Shown here piece after piece: positions 17,734 to 26,280 of a stretch of DNA of 64,000 bases (its first letter is position 1; every line of letters begins with the position of its first letter). Where the stretch lies: assembly GCA_029777335.1 (NCBI GenBank), contig JAKOSN010000221.1, positions 45,022-109,021 of the forward strand, written 5' to 3'. Source of the stretch: Planctomycetota bacterium. Its GTDB lineage: Bacteria > Planctomycetota > Planctomycetia > Gemmatales > Gemmataceae. The position numbers and the translations under genes are program-made. Under the pieces are notes generated by a model that saw only the letters and a list, made by a program, of their open reading frames with translations, had not been told where the DNA came from and made no database searches.

Positions 17734-19380
17734 ATGAAGTGGCGGTGGCAGAACAGTCTTCTCCTTGTGGGTCTGGCGCTACTCCTCGGTCTGGCGTTCA
17801 GACCCGATTCCCCCCCGGTGGCTGCCGTTGAAGACAGGCCTGCGAAAGCAGCCCCCCTCCCCGCTGACCTCGCTGCCATCCCCGGCGAGGGGCTCTTCCT
17901 CGCCTCGTTTCGCGTGGCCGAGCTGTGGCAGAGCCCCCAGGGCGCGACCATCCGCACCACGGTGGGGAAGGAACTCGAGCCAGCCTTGAAGGAGATCAAG
18001 GGGGTGTTTGGGATTGGGCCGGAGCAGATGGAACGCCTCACCATCTACTTTGCCGACCCGCAGCGCAGCACCGAACCACTCGTTTTTATCGGCACCACCA
18101 AGGCCTTCGAGACCAAAGAGCTTATCGACGTTGCCATGCCTCGGCACAAGACGGAGCAGAGCAATGGTAGGACTCTGTACGTTGAGACTGCCCGGAGTGG
18201 TTCGCGACCCAAGACGATCCTGGTGCTCAGCGAGCGCGCCTACGTCCTGGGGAACAAGGGCGACCTCGCAGCCTACCTTGAGCGCGGTGTGGGCAAGAAG
18301 GGCGCACTGGACTCGGTGCGCACCCTGGCCGCGGGTAAACACCACTTCACCGGAGGATTTCACGTGGCCGGTCTGGCCCGTATCGTCGGCGAGCGCATTC
18401 CTCCCGAGATCGAGCCCTTCACCCCTCTGCTGAAAGGCGAGCTCGCCGTTGCCACCGCGAGTCTTGACAAGGGCCTGTCAGGCGAAATCAAGGTCACTTT
18501 TGGCAATGAGAAGGACGCGGCCGCGGGGCGCAAGAGCGCGCAGATGCTGGTGGATCTCCTGCAGAACCAGCTCGGCCAGGTCAAGAAGGCATTGCAGGCC
18601 GACCTCAAGTTGAAGGACGGCGCACTGAGCAAAATCGTGAAGGACCTTGATGCCGGTCTCCAGAAGGCCGCCCCGGCCCAGAACGGCACGGTAGTGAGCA
18701 TGTCGCTCAACGTTCCCGTCGATGCCGCGGCTTTCACCCAGGCCACCATCGAGGCCACGATCAAGGTGCGCCAGGCCGCCGCGCGCATGCAAAGCGCGAA
18801 TAATCTGAAGCAGCTTGGCCTCGCCATGCACAACTATCTCAGTGCCTATGGGTCATTTCCCCCGGCCGCCATTTACAACAAGAATGGCAAACCCCTCCTG
18901 AGCTGGCGCGTGCTCATTCTCCCGTTCGTCGAGCAGGAACAGCTCTACAAGGAGTTCAAGCTCGACGAACCCTGGGATAGCGAACACAACAAGAAGTTGC
19001 TCGCCAAGATGCCCAGGGTCTTCGCCTCGCCGACCGCTCCCCAGGATGCTGCCGCCTTCCGCACGCACTACCTTGGTTTCATGGGAAAGGGAGCCTTCTT
19101 CGAGGGAACCCGGGGCATCCCGATCGCCAGCATCACCGATGGCACCTCCAACACCATCATGTTGATCGAGGGCGCCCCCTCGGTTCCCTGGACCAAACCC
19201 GAGGAGATCCCCTACGACGACAACAAGCCGATGCCCAAACTTCTCGGCCTGTACCCGGGCGGCTTCAACGCGGTCTACTGTGATGGCTCAGTGCGGTTCC
19301 TCTCGGACAAACTCAAGGAAGCGACCTTGCGCCTGATGATCACGCGCGCCGATGGGCAAGTGATTCCCAACGAGAATTAA
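17734..19380 (+). CDS. Exported DUF1559-domain protein with unusual N-terminal domain
   Basis: A 548-residue protein. MKWRWQNSLLLVGLALLLGLAF is a signal peptide or anchor. Residues about 45-350 form an unrecognised domain. From about 350 a DUF1559 domain begins (NNLKQLGLAMHNYLSAYGSFPPAA, SWRVLILPFVEQEQLY, ITDGTSNTIMLIE) and ends with FNAVYCDGSVRFLSD near 510. Most DUF1559 proteins start with a type IV prepilin leader (GFTLIELLVVIAIIAI); that leader is missing here, so it is probably not a pseudopilin. AGGAG lies eight bases before the ATG. An earlier in-frame ATG at 17632 falls inside the promoter and is rejected. The palindrome suggests repression at the promoter. Confidence 0.85.
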   Translation: MKWRWQNSLLLVGLALLLGLAFRPDSPPVAAVEDRPAKAAPLPADLAAIPGEGLFLASFRVAELWQSPQGATIRTTVGKELEPALKEIKGVFGIGPEQMERLTIYFADPQRSTEPLVFIGTTKAFETKELIDVAMPRHKTEQSNGRTLYVETARSGSRPKTILVLSERAYVLGNKGDLAAYLERGVGKKGALDSVRTLAAGKHHFTGGFHVAGLARIVGERIPPEIEPFTPLLKGELAVATASLDKGLSGEIKVTFGNEKDAAAGRKSAQMLVDLLQNQLGQVKKALQADLKLKDGALSKIVKDLDAGLQKAAPAQNGTVVSMSLNVPVDAAAFTQATIEATIKVRQAAARMQSANNLKQLGLAMHNYLSAYGSFPPAAIYNKNGKPLLSWRVLILPFVEQEQLYKEFKLDEPWDSEHNKKLLAKMPRVFASPTAPQDAAAFRTHYLGFMGKGAFFEGTRGIPIASITDGTSNTIMLIEGAPSVPWTKPEEIPYDDNKPMPKLLGLYPGGFNAVYCDGSVRFLSDKLKEATLRLMITRADGQVIPNEN

Positions 19381-19421
19381 CTTCTTTCCGATCTACAAAG
19401 TCTCTGTTTCACACGGCGCTG

Positions 19422-19446
19422 CAGCAGGCTCCCACTCCACCTGCTG
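19422..19446 (+). terminator. Small hairpin after the DUF1559 gene
   Basis: CAGCAGG (19422-19428) and CCTGCTG (19440-19446) form a 7-bp stem with an 11-base loop, 41 bases after the stop. No T-run is present. Confidence 0.3.
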
Positions 19447-19479
19447 TGGCGACGTGTGAGGCGCTTCCCGAGGATTCCG

Positions 19480-21165
19480 ATGCCGAGAGCCCGTTTTGCC
19501 CTCGTGCCGATGGTGGTCGCCGTTTTGCTGGGGAGCCTGGCGCAGGGGGCCACGCCGCCCACCGCCGCCACGGTCCATCCCACCCCTCCCCAGGAAGTCG
19601 TCCTCCTCACTCCGCGCCTTCCCCTGCTGCTGCGCTTGCAACTCTCATCCGAAGGAGAGTCGCCTGAGTCGCCGTGGGGGCGCTACATGGCACAACTCTT
19701 CGCCTTTCTGGACGTCGATCACGATGGCGTCCTGAGTGCGCAGGAACTCAAGTGCATGCCCCACCCCACCCAGGTCTTGCAACTGATGCAGGGGCACCTG
19801 ACTATCGATGCTGCCCCGCCGCCTACGCTGGAGGAGGTCTCTGGCGATCCGAAGAAACCTGCCACCCTGATCCAGGTGCAGGATTACTATCGGCGTCATG
19901 GAGTCGGCTCCCTCTACCTGGAAGTGGGTTCGCGCCTGGTCAAGAACGATGCCCTTGGCGAGGTGCTGTGGAGCAAACTCGATCTCAACCACGACGGCCA
20001 ACTCTCCCGGACCGAGCTGGAAGCCGCCTCGCGATTGCTGCCCCTTCTGGATGAGAACGAGGACGATACCCTCAGTATCCCGGAACTGCTGCGCTCCACC
20101 AACGTGCCCCCTGGCAGCTACTCCTACGAGGCTCCGGTCACCTTCGACGAGTCGTTGAAGCGTTCCCCCCTGATCCTCCGCAACATGGGTGAAACGGTGG
20201 ACACCCTGAGCCAGGCCATCTTCTCCCGCTACAACCACGACAGGAAAGGACGGCTGCGACGCGGGCGAGAACTCGATCTGCCCGCCGCCCTCTTCGGCCA
20301 CTTCGACCAGGATCGCGATGGCGAATGGACCAACCAGGAAATGAAACACTGGCTGCAGGGCGAACCGGATGTCGAGGTACGCGTCTCTCTGAACCCGAAA
20401 GCGCGCCCTGTCGAGGGAACGCTCCATCATGAATATCGCGCCTCGGATAGTCCCCTCGTCCTCCAGGCGGGGATGCGGGGATTGTACCTCCGCGGGCGAA
20501 AGGTGCAGGTCGAGTTCCTCGCCGGAGCGTCGCCCACTCTGTGGACCGCGCGCAACGTGCAGGACTACAAGAATCGCTTCAACACGAACGCCAATAAAGA
20601 GGGAATCCTCAAACGCGAGGTCATCTATCGTCCGCCGTTCGCATGGATTCCGATTCTGCGCCTGGTTGATCGTGACGGGGACGAATGCATCACTCGCAAG
20701 GAACTGGATGCCTGGTTGGAGGTGAATAGCCACGTGCTCAGGAGTGCGACAATCATCACTATCTCGGATCGCGGAACAAGCTTTTTCGAACTGGTCGATG
20801 CCGACCATGATGCACGCCTCGGACCGCGCGATCTGCTCATGGCCTGGGAACGGTTGCGCGTCTGGGATCGCAATGGCGACGGCGTGTTGACAAAAGAGGA
20901 ACTCCCGCAGCAATATCAACTGGTGGTGAGCCAGGGATCGTGGCGCAGCGGCGAGCAGGGAATCCCCGCTCCCGGCTATGGGCCGGCGCTTCGTGCTATC
21001 GGGACACCGGGGCCAGCGTGGTTTCGCAAGATGGATCGCAATGGCGATGGGGACATCTCCCCCAGAGAATTCCTCGGGCGCCGCGAGTCATTCAACAAGC
21101 TGGATCGCAATGGCGACGGGCTGATCGACCTGGAGGAAGCCGAGCACGCCAGTGGAAAGCGGTAA
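19480..21165 (+). CDS. Exported EF-hand protein
   Basis: A 561-residue exported protein (MPRARFALVPMVVAVLLGSLAQG) with about nine EF-hand-like calcium loops. Examples are DVDHDGVLSAQE near 83, DLNHDGQLSRTE, DENEDDTLSIPE, DQDRDGEWTNQE, DRDGDECITRKE, DADHDARLGPRD, and three near the C-terminus with DRNGDG (VLTKEE, DISPRE, LIDLEE). Several keep all acidic ligands; DADHDARLGPRD lacks the usual Glu-12 (Asp instead). Long spacers separate the loops, so this is not a compact calmodulin. GAGG sits six bases before the chosen ATG; a GTG at 19456 would spoil the signal peptide. It probably binds calcium outside the cytoplasm; the partner is unknown. Confidence 0.83.
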   Translation: MPRARFALVPMVVAVLLGSLAQGATPPTAATVHPTPPQEVVLLTPRLPLLLRLQLSSEGESPESPWGRYMAQLFAFLDVDHDGVLSAQELKCMPHPTQVLQLMQGHLTIDAAPPPTLEEVSGDPKKPATLIQVQDYYRRHGVGSLYLEVGSRLVKNDALGEVLWSKLDLNHDGQLSRTELEAASRLLPLLDENEDDTLSIPELLRSTNVPPGSYSYEAPVTFDESLKRSPLILRNMGETVDTLSQAIFSRYNHDRKGRLRRGRELDLPAALFGHFDQDRDGEWTNQEMKHWLQGEPDVEVRVSLNPKARPVEGTLHHEYRASDSPLVLQAGMRGLYLRGRKVQVEFLAGASPTLWTARNVQDYKNRFNTNANKEGILKREVIYRPPFAWIPILRLVDRDGDECITRKELDAWLEVNSHVLRSATIITISDRGTSFFELVDADHDARLGPRDLLMAWERLRVWDRNGDGVLTKEELPQQYQLVVSQGSWRSGEQGIPAPGYGPALRAIGTPGPAWFRKMDRNGDGDISPREFLGRRESFNKLDRNGDGLIDLEEAEHASGKR

Positions 21166-21193
21166 GTGCGAATCAAACGCTGACGCGGCGCAC

Positions 21194-21697
21194 TTATGCG
21201 GAGGTGTCGGCAAGCGAATGACGGGCGGCGTGCAGAGCCCGGAGTAACTCTTCCGGGTTCTGCGAGCCAATAAGAATCCGACGGCCATCGATCAGTTCGA
21301 GTTGCACGCCGCGATTGCCGCGTGCATTGTACGCCTGCCCCTGGCGGCTGAACCGCCACCCCCAGCCACCGTAGTCGCGGATGGGGCGATAGGTACGCAC
21401 ATAGCAGCGACGAATCCGATCAAGCGCGATGGTGCGCGTGGGGAGGGGGACAAGCCGCACCTGGAGACGTTCGGCATCCACCTCCGTGTTCAGGTGGATC
21501 GCGCGAAATCCGAACCAGATCAGAACGACCAGAGCCGCCGCGGCGAGCAACCCCCAGCGCTCCCCCTCGGCCATGTTGGGAGTCGTCAACGCGGTGGTTG
21601 TCAGGCTGATCGCGACCACACCCTCGATGATCCCCAGCAACCAGAGGATAACAGGGCTGAAATACTGGACTTCCCGATAAGGGAGGATAACCGCCAT
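21194..21697 (-). CDS. Small membrane protein, DUF6141-like
   Basis: A 167-residue protein with two transmembrane helices (FSPVILWLLGIIEGVVAI near 10-30 and a second near 50-70), then a PH-like domain. In that domain RYGGWGW-type residues (DYGGWGWRFSRQGQAYNARGN), GVQLELIDGRRILIGSQNPEELLRAL are conserved in DUF6141 as I recall it. It could start at GTG 21709, which overlaps the stop of the upstream gene; either way translation is coupled. Function unknown. Confidence 0.68.
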   Translation of the reverse strand: MAVILPYREVQYFSPVILWLLGIIEGVVAISLTTTALTTPNMAEGERWGLLAAAALVVLIWFGFRAIHLNTEVDAERLQVRLVPLPTRTIALDRIRRCYVRTYRPIRDYGGWGWRFSRQGQAYNARGNRGVQLELIDGRRILIGSQNPEELLRALHAARHSLADTSA

Positions 21698-21702
21698 TGG
21701 TA

Positions 21703-22695
21703 TTACCACTCAAGAACCCGCCCCACCCCGGCCGCCTGGGCCTTGGAGTAGATGCGCGCAGCCAGGGCGATATCTTCCATCCCGATCCCCAACGACTTGA
21801 ACAGGGTGATGTCCTGCGGGCGCGTCCGCCCCGGATAGCGGCCCACGATCACCTGTCCCAGCTCACGCACATCGGTCCACTTGAGGATGCCTTCCTCCAG
21901 GGGCTGAACAAAATCCCCCGCCTCCAGACGTGCCTGATCCTTGCTATCGACCACGACCACCTGACAGCGGCGCACGGTGTGGCTATCGATCTCTGATTTT
22001 CCCAGAAAGTTCGAGCCAATGGCGTTGATGTGGGTCCCCTGGGCCACCCAGTCGCCGTGCAGGACCGGCTCGCGACTGGTGGTGGCAGTGACGATGATGT
22101 CCATGTCGCGCGCTGCCGCATCGGGCTGAGAAACGGCCAGGACATCCGTCTGACAGAGTTCACTCATTTCGCGCGCGAAGCGCGCGCGACTTTCCTCATG
22201 GGGACTGTAGACATGAACGCGCGTTATGCGCCGCACCTTGCAGATGGCCTGAAGCTGAGTACGCGCCTGTTTGCCGGCGCCGAACACTCCCACCTGGGTG
22301 GCATCCGGCCGAGCCATGTGCTGGGTAGCAATGCCGCTGGCTGCGCCGGTCCGCACCTGGCCCAGGTAGTCCGCCTGCATCAACGCCAGGAGCACCCCCG
22401 TCTTGCCGTCGTAGAGGGCAACATGGAAGTGGCTCCCCCGGCGCGAGGTGGCATACGCCTTGTACCCCATCACCCCCATCCCCTTGGCCGCCGCGGAGAG
22501 GATGTGCAGCATGACATGATCGGTCTGCACGCGCGACCGAGGGACGTTGTGCGCCTCGTCGAGCGCCATGCGTCGCAAGCCCTCGGTCACGGCCTCCAGG
22601 GCCATGTCCATCGTCGCCAACTGGCGCACCTCCGCCTCGTTCAGCAGGAGCACGCCCTGGGACGACTTCGACGGCTCAAGTGATGGTGTGACCAT
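21703..22695 (-). CDS. Ornithine cyclodeaminase/mu-crystallin family protein
   Basis: A 330-residue NAD(P)-binding enzyme of the ornithine cyclodeaminase, alanine dehydrogenase and ketimine reductase family. GYKAYATS carries the conserved substrate Lys. ALMQADYLGQVRTGAASGIAT precedes the Rossmann motif VGVFGAGKQARTQL (near 138), and LFKSLGIGMEDIALA closes the fold. Members deaminate ornithine to proline, reduce cyclic ketimines or oxidise alanine; sequence alone does not separate these. It follows the quinone-oxidoreductase gene on the same strand after 159 bases and overlaps the next gene's possible GTG start. Confidence 0.86.
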   Translation of the reverse strand: MVTPSLEPSKSSQGVLLLNEAEVRQLATMDMALEAVTEGLRRMALDEAHNVPRSRVQTDHVMLHILSAAAKGMGVMGYKAYATSRRGSHFHVALYDGKTGVLLALMQADYLGQVRTGAASGIATQHMARPDATQVGVFGAGKQARTQLQAICKVRRITRVHVYSPHEESRARFAREMSELCQTDVLAVSQPDAAARDMDIIVTATTSREPVLHGDWVAQGTHINAIGSNFLGKSEIDSHTVRRCQVVVVDSKDQARLEAGDFVQPLEEGILKWTDVRELGQVIVGRYPGRTRPQDITLFKSLGIGMEDIALAARIYSKAQAAGVGRVLEW

Positions 22696-22854
22696 ACGCA
22701 GTACCTACCTCGGGGATCTCCTGCCACCTTTGTTCCAGAATCGTTCATCCCATCCCGAACACCCTTGTTATTTTACCTTCCTCGCCCCGCTGAAAAAGCC
22801 TTTCCCGGAGAGACGGGAGGATATTCCCGGGGTGGTCCGGAAAGTTCGCTTCTG

Positions 22855-23850
22855 TCAAGGCACGAGGATCACCTTCCCCATCAACGTGCCCGCCTTGTGC
22901 AAAGTGTTCTCTTCCAAAAACTGGTGCGCGGCAGCGGTTTCGGCCAGCGAAAAAGTCCGCCCCACACACGACTTCAACTCCCCGGCCAGCAGCCAGCGGT
23001 TGATATCCTCGGCACAGCGCTGTTGCTCCGCCGGCGTGGCGTTGAACATCGCAAAGCCGAAGAGCGAACAATCCTTCACATAGAACGGTCCGACCGGAAA
23101 GAGCGGTTGTGCCTGTCGCCCGGCCATGATGATCATGCGCCCACGGCGACTGAGTAACTCCACCGTGCGCAGGAAATCGGGCTCACGCTGGGTCTCGTAC
23201 CACACCTGTACCCCTTTGCCCTCCGTAAACTCCTTGATACGGGCGGGAATGTCGTCGGTGCGGTAATTGAGGACCAGGTCCGCCCCCCAGCCGCGGCAGA
23301 CCTCCGCCTTGGCCGGCGAGCCGACCGTGGTGATGACGCGAGCGCCGACCGCCTTGCTCATCTGCACCACCATCGAGCCCACCCCTCCGGTGCCTCCGTT
23401 GACAAAGACCGTTTCCCCCGGTTGCAGGGCCGCACAGCGGAACAAGCCCAGATGGGCGGTGATCCCCGTGAGCGCCACCGCGGCGGCACTGACCTCGCTC
23501 ACTCCCTCGGGAATGGGGTACAACCAGTCCTCGTGGATGGCGAGCACTTCGGCACAGGTGCCCTGACGCCCAAGCAACCCCTGATTGGAGCCCCAGACGC
23601 GTTGACCGACCTGCACACGCTGCACTCCCGGCCCCAACGCAAGCACGGTCCCCGCCAGATCGGTCCCCGTGATAAATGGGCGCGGCAGAGAGGCGGGAAT
23701 GGTCCCCGCGCGAATGTAGATATCGATGGGGTTGAGAGCCGCGGCCCCCAGGCGGACCAGCACCTCGCCGGCACCAGGGGTCGGTTGCGGAAGCTCCCCA
23801 TAGCGAATCACATCGGGACTTCCAGTCGCTTCCAGATAGGCGGCTTTCAT
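22855..23850 (-). CDS. Zinc-free quinone oxidoreductase/alcohol dehydrogenase-like protein
   Basis: A 331-residue member of the medium-chain dehydrogenase superfamily, quinone oxidoreductase branch. MKAAYLEATGSPDVIRYGELPQP opens the GroES-like domain, and GETVFVNGGTGGVGSMVVQ (near 140) is the NADPH-binding Rossmann motif. The structural-zinc cysteine cluster is absent, as expected for this branch. The final part (HQFLEENTLHKAGTLMGKVILVP) is canonical. The start is the first Met of the conserved opening; 93 extra in-frame bases upstream are not family sequence. It is divergent from the tyrosine cluster. Substrate unknown. Confidence 0.86.
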   Translation of the reverse strand: MKAAYLEATGSPDVIRYGELPQPTPGAGEVLVRLGAAALNPIDIYIRAGTIPASLPRPFITGTDLAGTVLALGPGVQRVQVGQRVWGSNQGLLGRQGTCAEVLAIHEDWLYPIPEGVSEVSAAAVALTGITAHLGLFRCAALQPGETVFVNGGTGGVGSMVVQMSKAVGARVITTVGSPAKAEVCRGWGADLVLNYRTDDIPARIKEFTEGKGVQVWYETQREPDFLRTVELLSRRGRMIIMAGRQAQPLFPVGPFYVKDCSLFGFAMFNATPAEQQRCAEDINRWLLAGELKSCVGRTFSLAETAAAHQFLEENTLHKAGTLMGKVILVP

Positions 23851-23963
23851 GATGCGTTCTCTGCAGGTTGATGTCCGTGAGATCGTGCGGGGTCGTCCAA
23901 TCGCTGAACCCCGTGAAAAGCGTCCACGCTCAGCGCCAGACAAAGCAAAAAGCCCTGGTTTCG

Positions 23964-23992
23964 TTCCCGGCCCGAGCTAGGGTCATTATAAT
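23964..23992 (+). promoter_or_regulatory. Promoter candidate of the tyrosine-catabolism cluster
   Basis: A perfect TATAAT (23987-23992) lies 17 bases after TTCCCG (23964-23969; 3/6 to consensus). The likely transcription start is about 97 bases before the ATG of the first gene. Confidence 0.45.
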
Positions 23993-24095
23993 AGCAGGAG
24001 AGTCCCATCGCGGCCTCGGTCCCATCCCTGACAGACACACGTGGCATGAGGCTGGTCTGGAAACATGCAATTCCCCAAGCAGGAGGACCCTTCTT

Positions 24096-25019
24096 ATGGC
24101 TCCGGTTTTAACAGCGACTCCCGGCGCGTTGACCGTTTCCGCACGGATCGAGGAACGGCTGCAACGCGGCGAGTTGACGCCGCAACAGGTCGATGCCTTT
24201 CGTGACTTTCTCGGTGAGGTAGAACGCGAACTGCTGCATCATCGGATTATCAAGGTCAATCCCTACACGCGCTGGTTTGCTCAGGGGCTGGCCAACGATG
24301 CGGAACTTCGGCACTTCATTCAGCAGTTCTCGGTCTTCTCCAACGAATTTCTGATCGCCGCCCTCCTGCGCGTGATCAACGCCCCGACCATTCAGCAAGC
24401 GCGGGCCAGCAAAGAAATCCTGATGAACGAACTCGGGGTAATCTATCGCAAGCCCAGTCAACCGGTCGGTGCCCGCAGCGAGCTGAGCGAGGAGACCAAG
24501 GATCGCGAAGGTGACCCCGACCTGGTCAGCACCGAGGGGACCGTGGATGGAGGTGTTTGTCGGTTTCGAGCGGCTCACTTTGAGTGGCTGTGCGGAGTGG
24601 CCGAAGGTGTGGGGCTGAGTTTTGCCGATCTGGGGAAGCGCAAACATGGCACGGCCACTACCCTTCACTTCTGCGACGAGCTAAAACGCACTTATGGGAG
24701 CGACGATGCCCAGTTTGCCGAGGGCGCCAGTTTTGCCGTGGAAAACTGGGCCGCGGCCGGCTTCTGGCAAGAACTCGAGGATGGGCTGACCGCGATCAAG
24801 CAACGGCGTTTACCGCATCTGAAACTGGCGTTCTTCACCTGGCACAATCGCGTCGAGGGACAGCATGCCGGGCACACCATGGAGGAGCTGGAAGAGGTCT
24901 ACTTCCAGCCCGACTTTGAGCGCGACAAGTTTCTCCAGGGAGGGCGCGAGATTCTGGAGGCGGTCGCTGTCTTCTGGGAAGGCCTCGAACACGATCGGGT
25001 TGCCGCTGGCTCCAACTAA
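24096..25019 (+). CDS. Haem-oxygenase-like (PqqC/CADD-type) diiron-class protein
   Basis: A 307-residue all-helical protein of the haem-oxygenase-like fold (annotated in relatives as iron-containing redox enzyme or PqqC-like). Possible metal ligands lie in SNEFLIAALLR, AHFEWLCGVAEG and WHNRVEGQHAGHTMEELEE, a pattern of Glu and His on neighbouring helices. AGGAGG is nine bases before the ATG. The gene is followed after 83 bases by hppD on the same strand, which suggests a role tied to 4-hydroxyphenylpyruvate or homogentisate metabolism, but I know of no proven step for it. Alternatives are p-aminobenzoate-type synthesis, as for CADD, or a regulatory fold. Confidence 0.68.
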   Translation: MAPVLTATPGALTVSARIEERLQRGELTPQQVDAFRDFLGEVERELLHHRIIKVNPYTRWFAQGLANDAELRHFIQQFSVFSNEFLIAALLRVINAPTIQQARASKEILMNELGVIYRKPSQPVGARSELSEETKDREGDPDLVSTEGTVDGGVCRFRAAHFEWLCGVAEGVGLSFADLGKRKHGTATTLHFCDELKRTYGSDDAQFAEGASFAVENWAAAGFWQELEDGLTAIKQRRLPHLKLAFFTWHNRVEGQHAGHTMEELEEVYFQPDFERDKFLQGGREILEAVAVFWEGLEHDRVAAGSN

Positions 25020-25037
25020 CTCTTGTGCAGACGAACT

Positions 25038-25082
25038 TCGTCGAGCGAGGAAACGGCGCCCCCCCGCCTCCTCGCTCGACGA
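25038..25082 (+). promoter_or_regulatory. Strong hairpin immediately before the hppD ribosome binding site
   Basis: A perfect 14-bp inverted repeat (arms 25038-25051 and 25069-25082, core GTCGAGCGAGGA) with a 17-base loop. It starts 19 bases after the preceding stop and ends five bases before the AAGGAG of hppD. It could act as an intercistronic terminator, an RNA stabiliser or a translation-control element. No T-run follows. Confidence 0.5.
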
Positions 25083-25102
25083 CGGTCAAGGAGATCCTGG
25101 TC

Positions 25103-26209
25103 ATGTCATCTGAAGTGCTGCCGCTGCGGCGCATCGACCATGTGCGTTTCTTCGTGGGGAACGCCCGGCAGGCGGCTTATTTTTATCGCAACGCCTTTGG
25201 CTTCGATGTGGTCGCCTACGCGGGTCTGGAAACCCGCATGCGCCACGAGGCCGGGTATGTGCTCCGCCAGGGCAACATCACCTTTGTCCTCGCCTCCCCG
25301 CTTGGTCCCGAGCATCCTGAAGCGCAGCGCTTGATCATGCATGGCGATGGCGTGCAGGACATTGCCCTGGAGGTGGACGATGTGGCGCGCGCCCATCGCG
25401 AAACGGTGCGCCGCGGCGCCATCTCGGTCCGTCCGCCCATGCTTCTCGAAGATGAATTCGGCGTGTACGAAACTGCCACCATCCGCGCCTATGGCGACAC
25501 CACCCACAGCTTCGTCAATCGCGATCGCTACAAGGGAGTGTTCGCTCCGGGCTACCGCCCGATCGATCCGGAACGCTACCACCCGACCACCTTCCGCCCC
25601 GCCGGGCTGATCTCCATCGACCACATCGTCGGCAATGTCGAGGAAGGAAAGATGGATCAGTGGGTGCGCTTCTACCAGGACGTGATGGGATTTCAGCAAC
25701 TTGTCAGCTTTGACGACAAGGATATCAGCACGGAATACTCTGCCCTGATGTCCAAGGTGGTGCAGGGGGGCAACGGGCGGATCAAGTTCCCCATCAACGA
25801 GCCGGCCAGATCCAAACGGCGCTCGCAGATTGAAGAGTATCTCAACTATTATCGCGGACCTGGGGTGCAGCACATCGCGCTGACCACCGATGACATTATT
25901 CAGACCGTACGCGCCCTGCGCCACAACGATGTCTCTTTCCTTCGCGTGCCCCACGCCTATTATGATGCGGTCCCGGCGCGCGTGGGCGAGATCGAGGAGG
26001 ATCTGAACGACCTGGCCGAGCTGGGCGTCCTGGTGGATCGGGACGACGAGGGGTACATGTTGCAGATCTTCACCAAGCCGGTTGAGGATCGCCCGACGCT
26101 CTTCTTCGAGATCATCGAGCGCCACGGCTCGCGCAGCTTTGGCAAAGGGAACTTCAAGGCCCTGTTCGAGGCCATCGAACGCGAACAGGCTCTTCGCGGC
26201 ACCTTGTAA
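25103..26209 (+). CDS. hppD: 4-hydroxyphenylpyruvate dioxygenase
   Basis: A 368-residue Fe(II) enzyme that converts 4-hydroxyphenylpyruvate to homogentisate in tyrosine breakdown. Two vicinal-oxygen-chelate halves are visible: RRIDHVRFFVGNARQAAYFY at the N-terminus and SIDHIVGNVEEGKMDQWVRFYQ from about 170. The iron ligands are His in IDHIVGN (near 173), His in GVQHIAL (near 256) and Glu in LFFEIIERHG (near 335). GRIKFPINEPA and YNYYRGPGVQH-like residues are standard. AAGGAG lies nine bases before the ATG. The product feeds the homogentisate dioxygenase encoded next. Confidence 0.96.
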   Translation: MSSEVLPLRRIDHVRFFVGNARQAAYFYRNAFGFDVVAYAGLETRMRHEAGYVLRQGNITFVLASPLGPEHPEAQRLIMHGDGVQDIALEVDDVARAHRETVRRGAISVRPPMLLEDEFGVYETATIRAYGDTTHSFVNRDRYKGVFAPGYRPIDPERYHPTTFRPAGLISIDHIVGNVEEGKMDQWVRFYQDVMGFQQLVSFDDKDISTEYSALMSKVVQGGNGRIKFPINEPARSKRRSQIEEYLNYYRGPGVQHIALTTDDIIQTVRALRHNDVSFLRVPHAYYDAVPARVGEIEEDLNDLAELGVLVDRDDEGYMLQIFTKPVEDRPTLFFEIIERHGSRSFGKGNFKALFEAIEREQALRGTL

Positions 26210-26218
26210 ACGGCCAGT

Positions 26219-26254
26219 GGGAGAGTAATGACGCTGGGGTGTCGTTGCTCTCCC
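26219..26254 (+). promoter_or_regulatory. Hairpin between hppD and hmgA
   Basis: GGGAGAG (26219-26225) pairs with CTCTCCC (26248-26254), nine bases after the hppD stop and 26 bases before hmgA. It may limit read-through or protect the upstream mRNA. Confidence 0.3.
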
Positions 26255-26280
26255 GTTCGTCCGACGGTTGGAGTTCGATC

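Noticed and set aside
19645..20919. A 424-codon open frame on the minus strand
   Set aside because: Antisense to the EF-hand gene, whose calcium loops are unmistakable.
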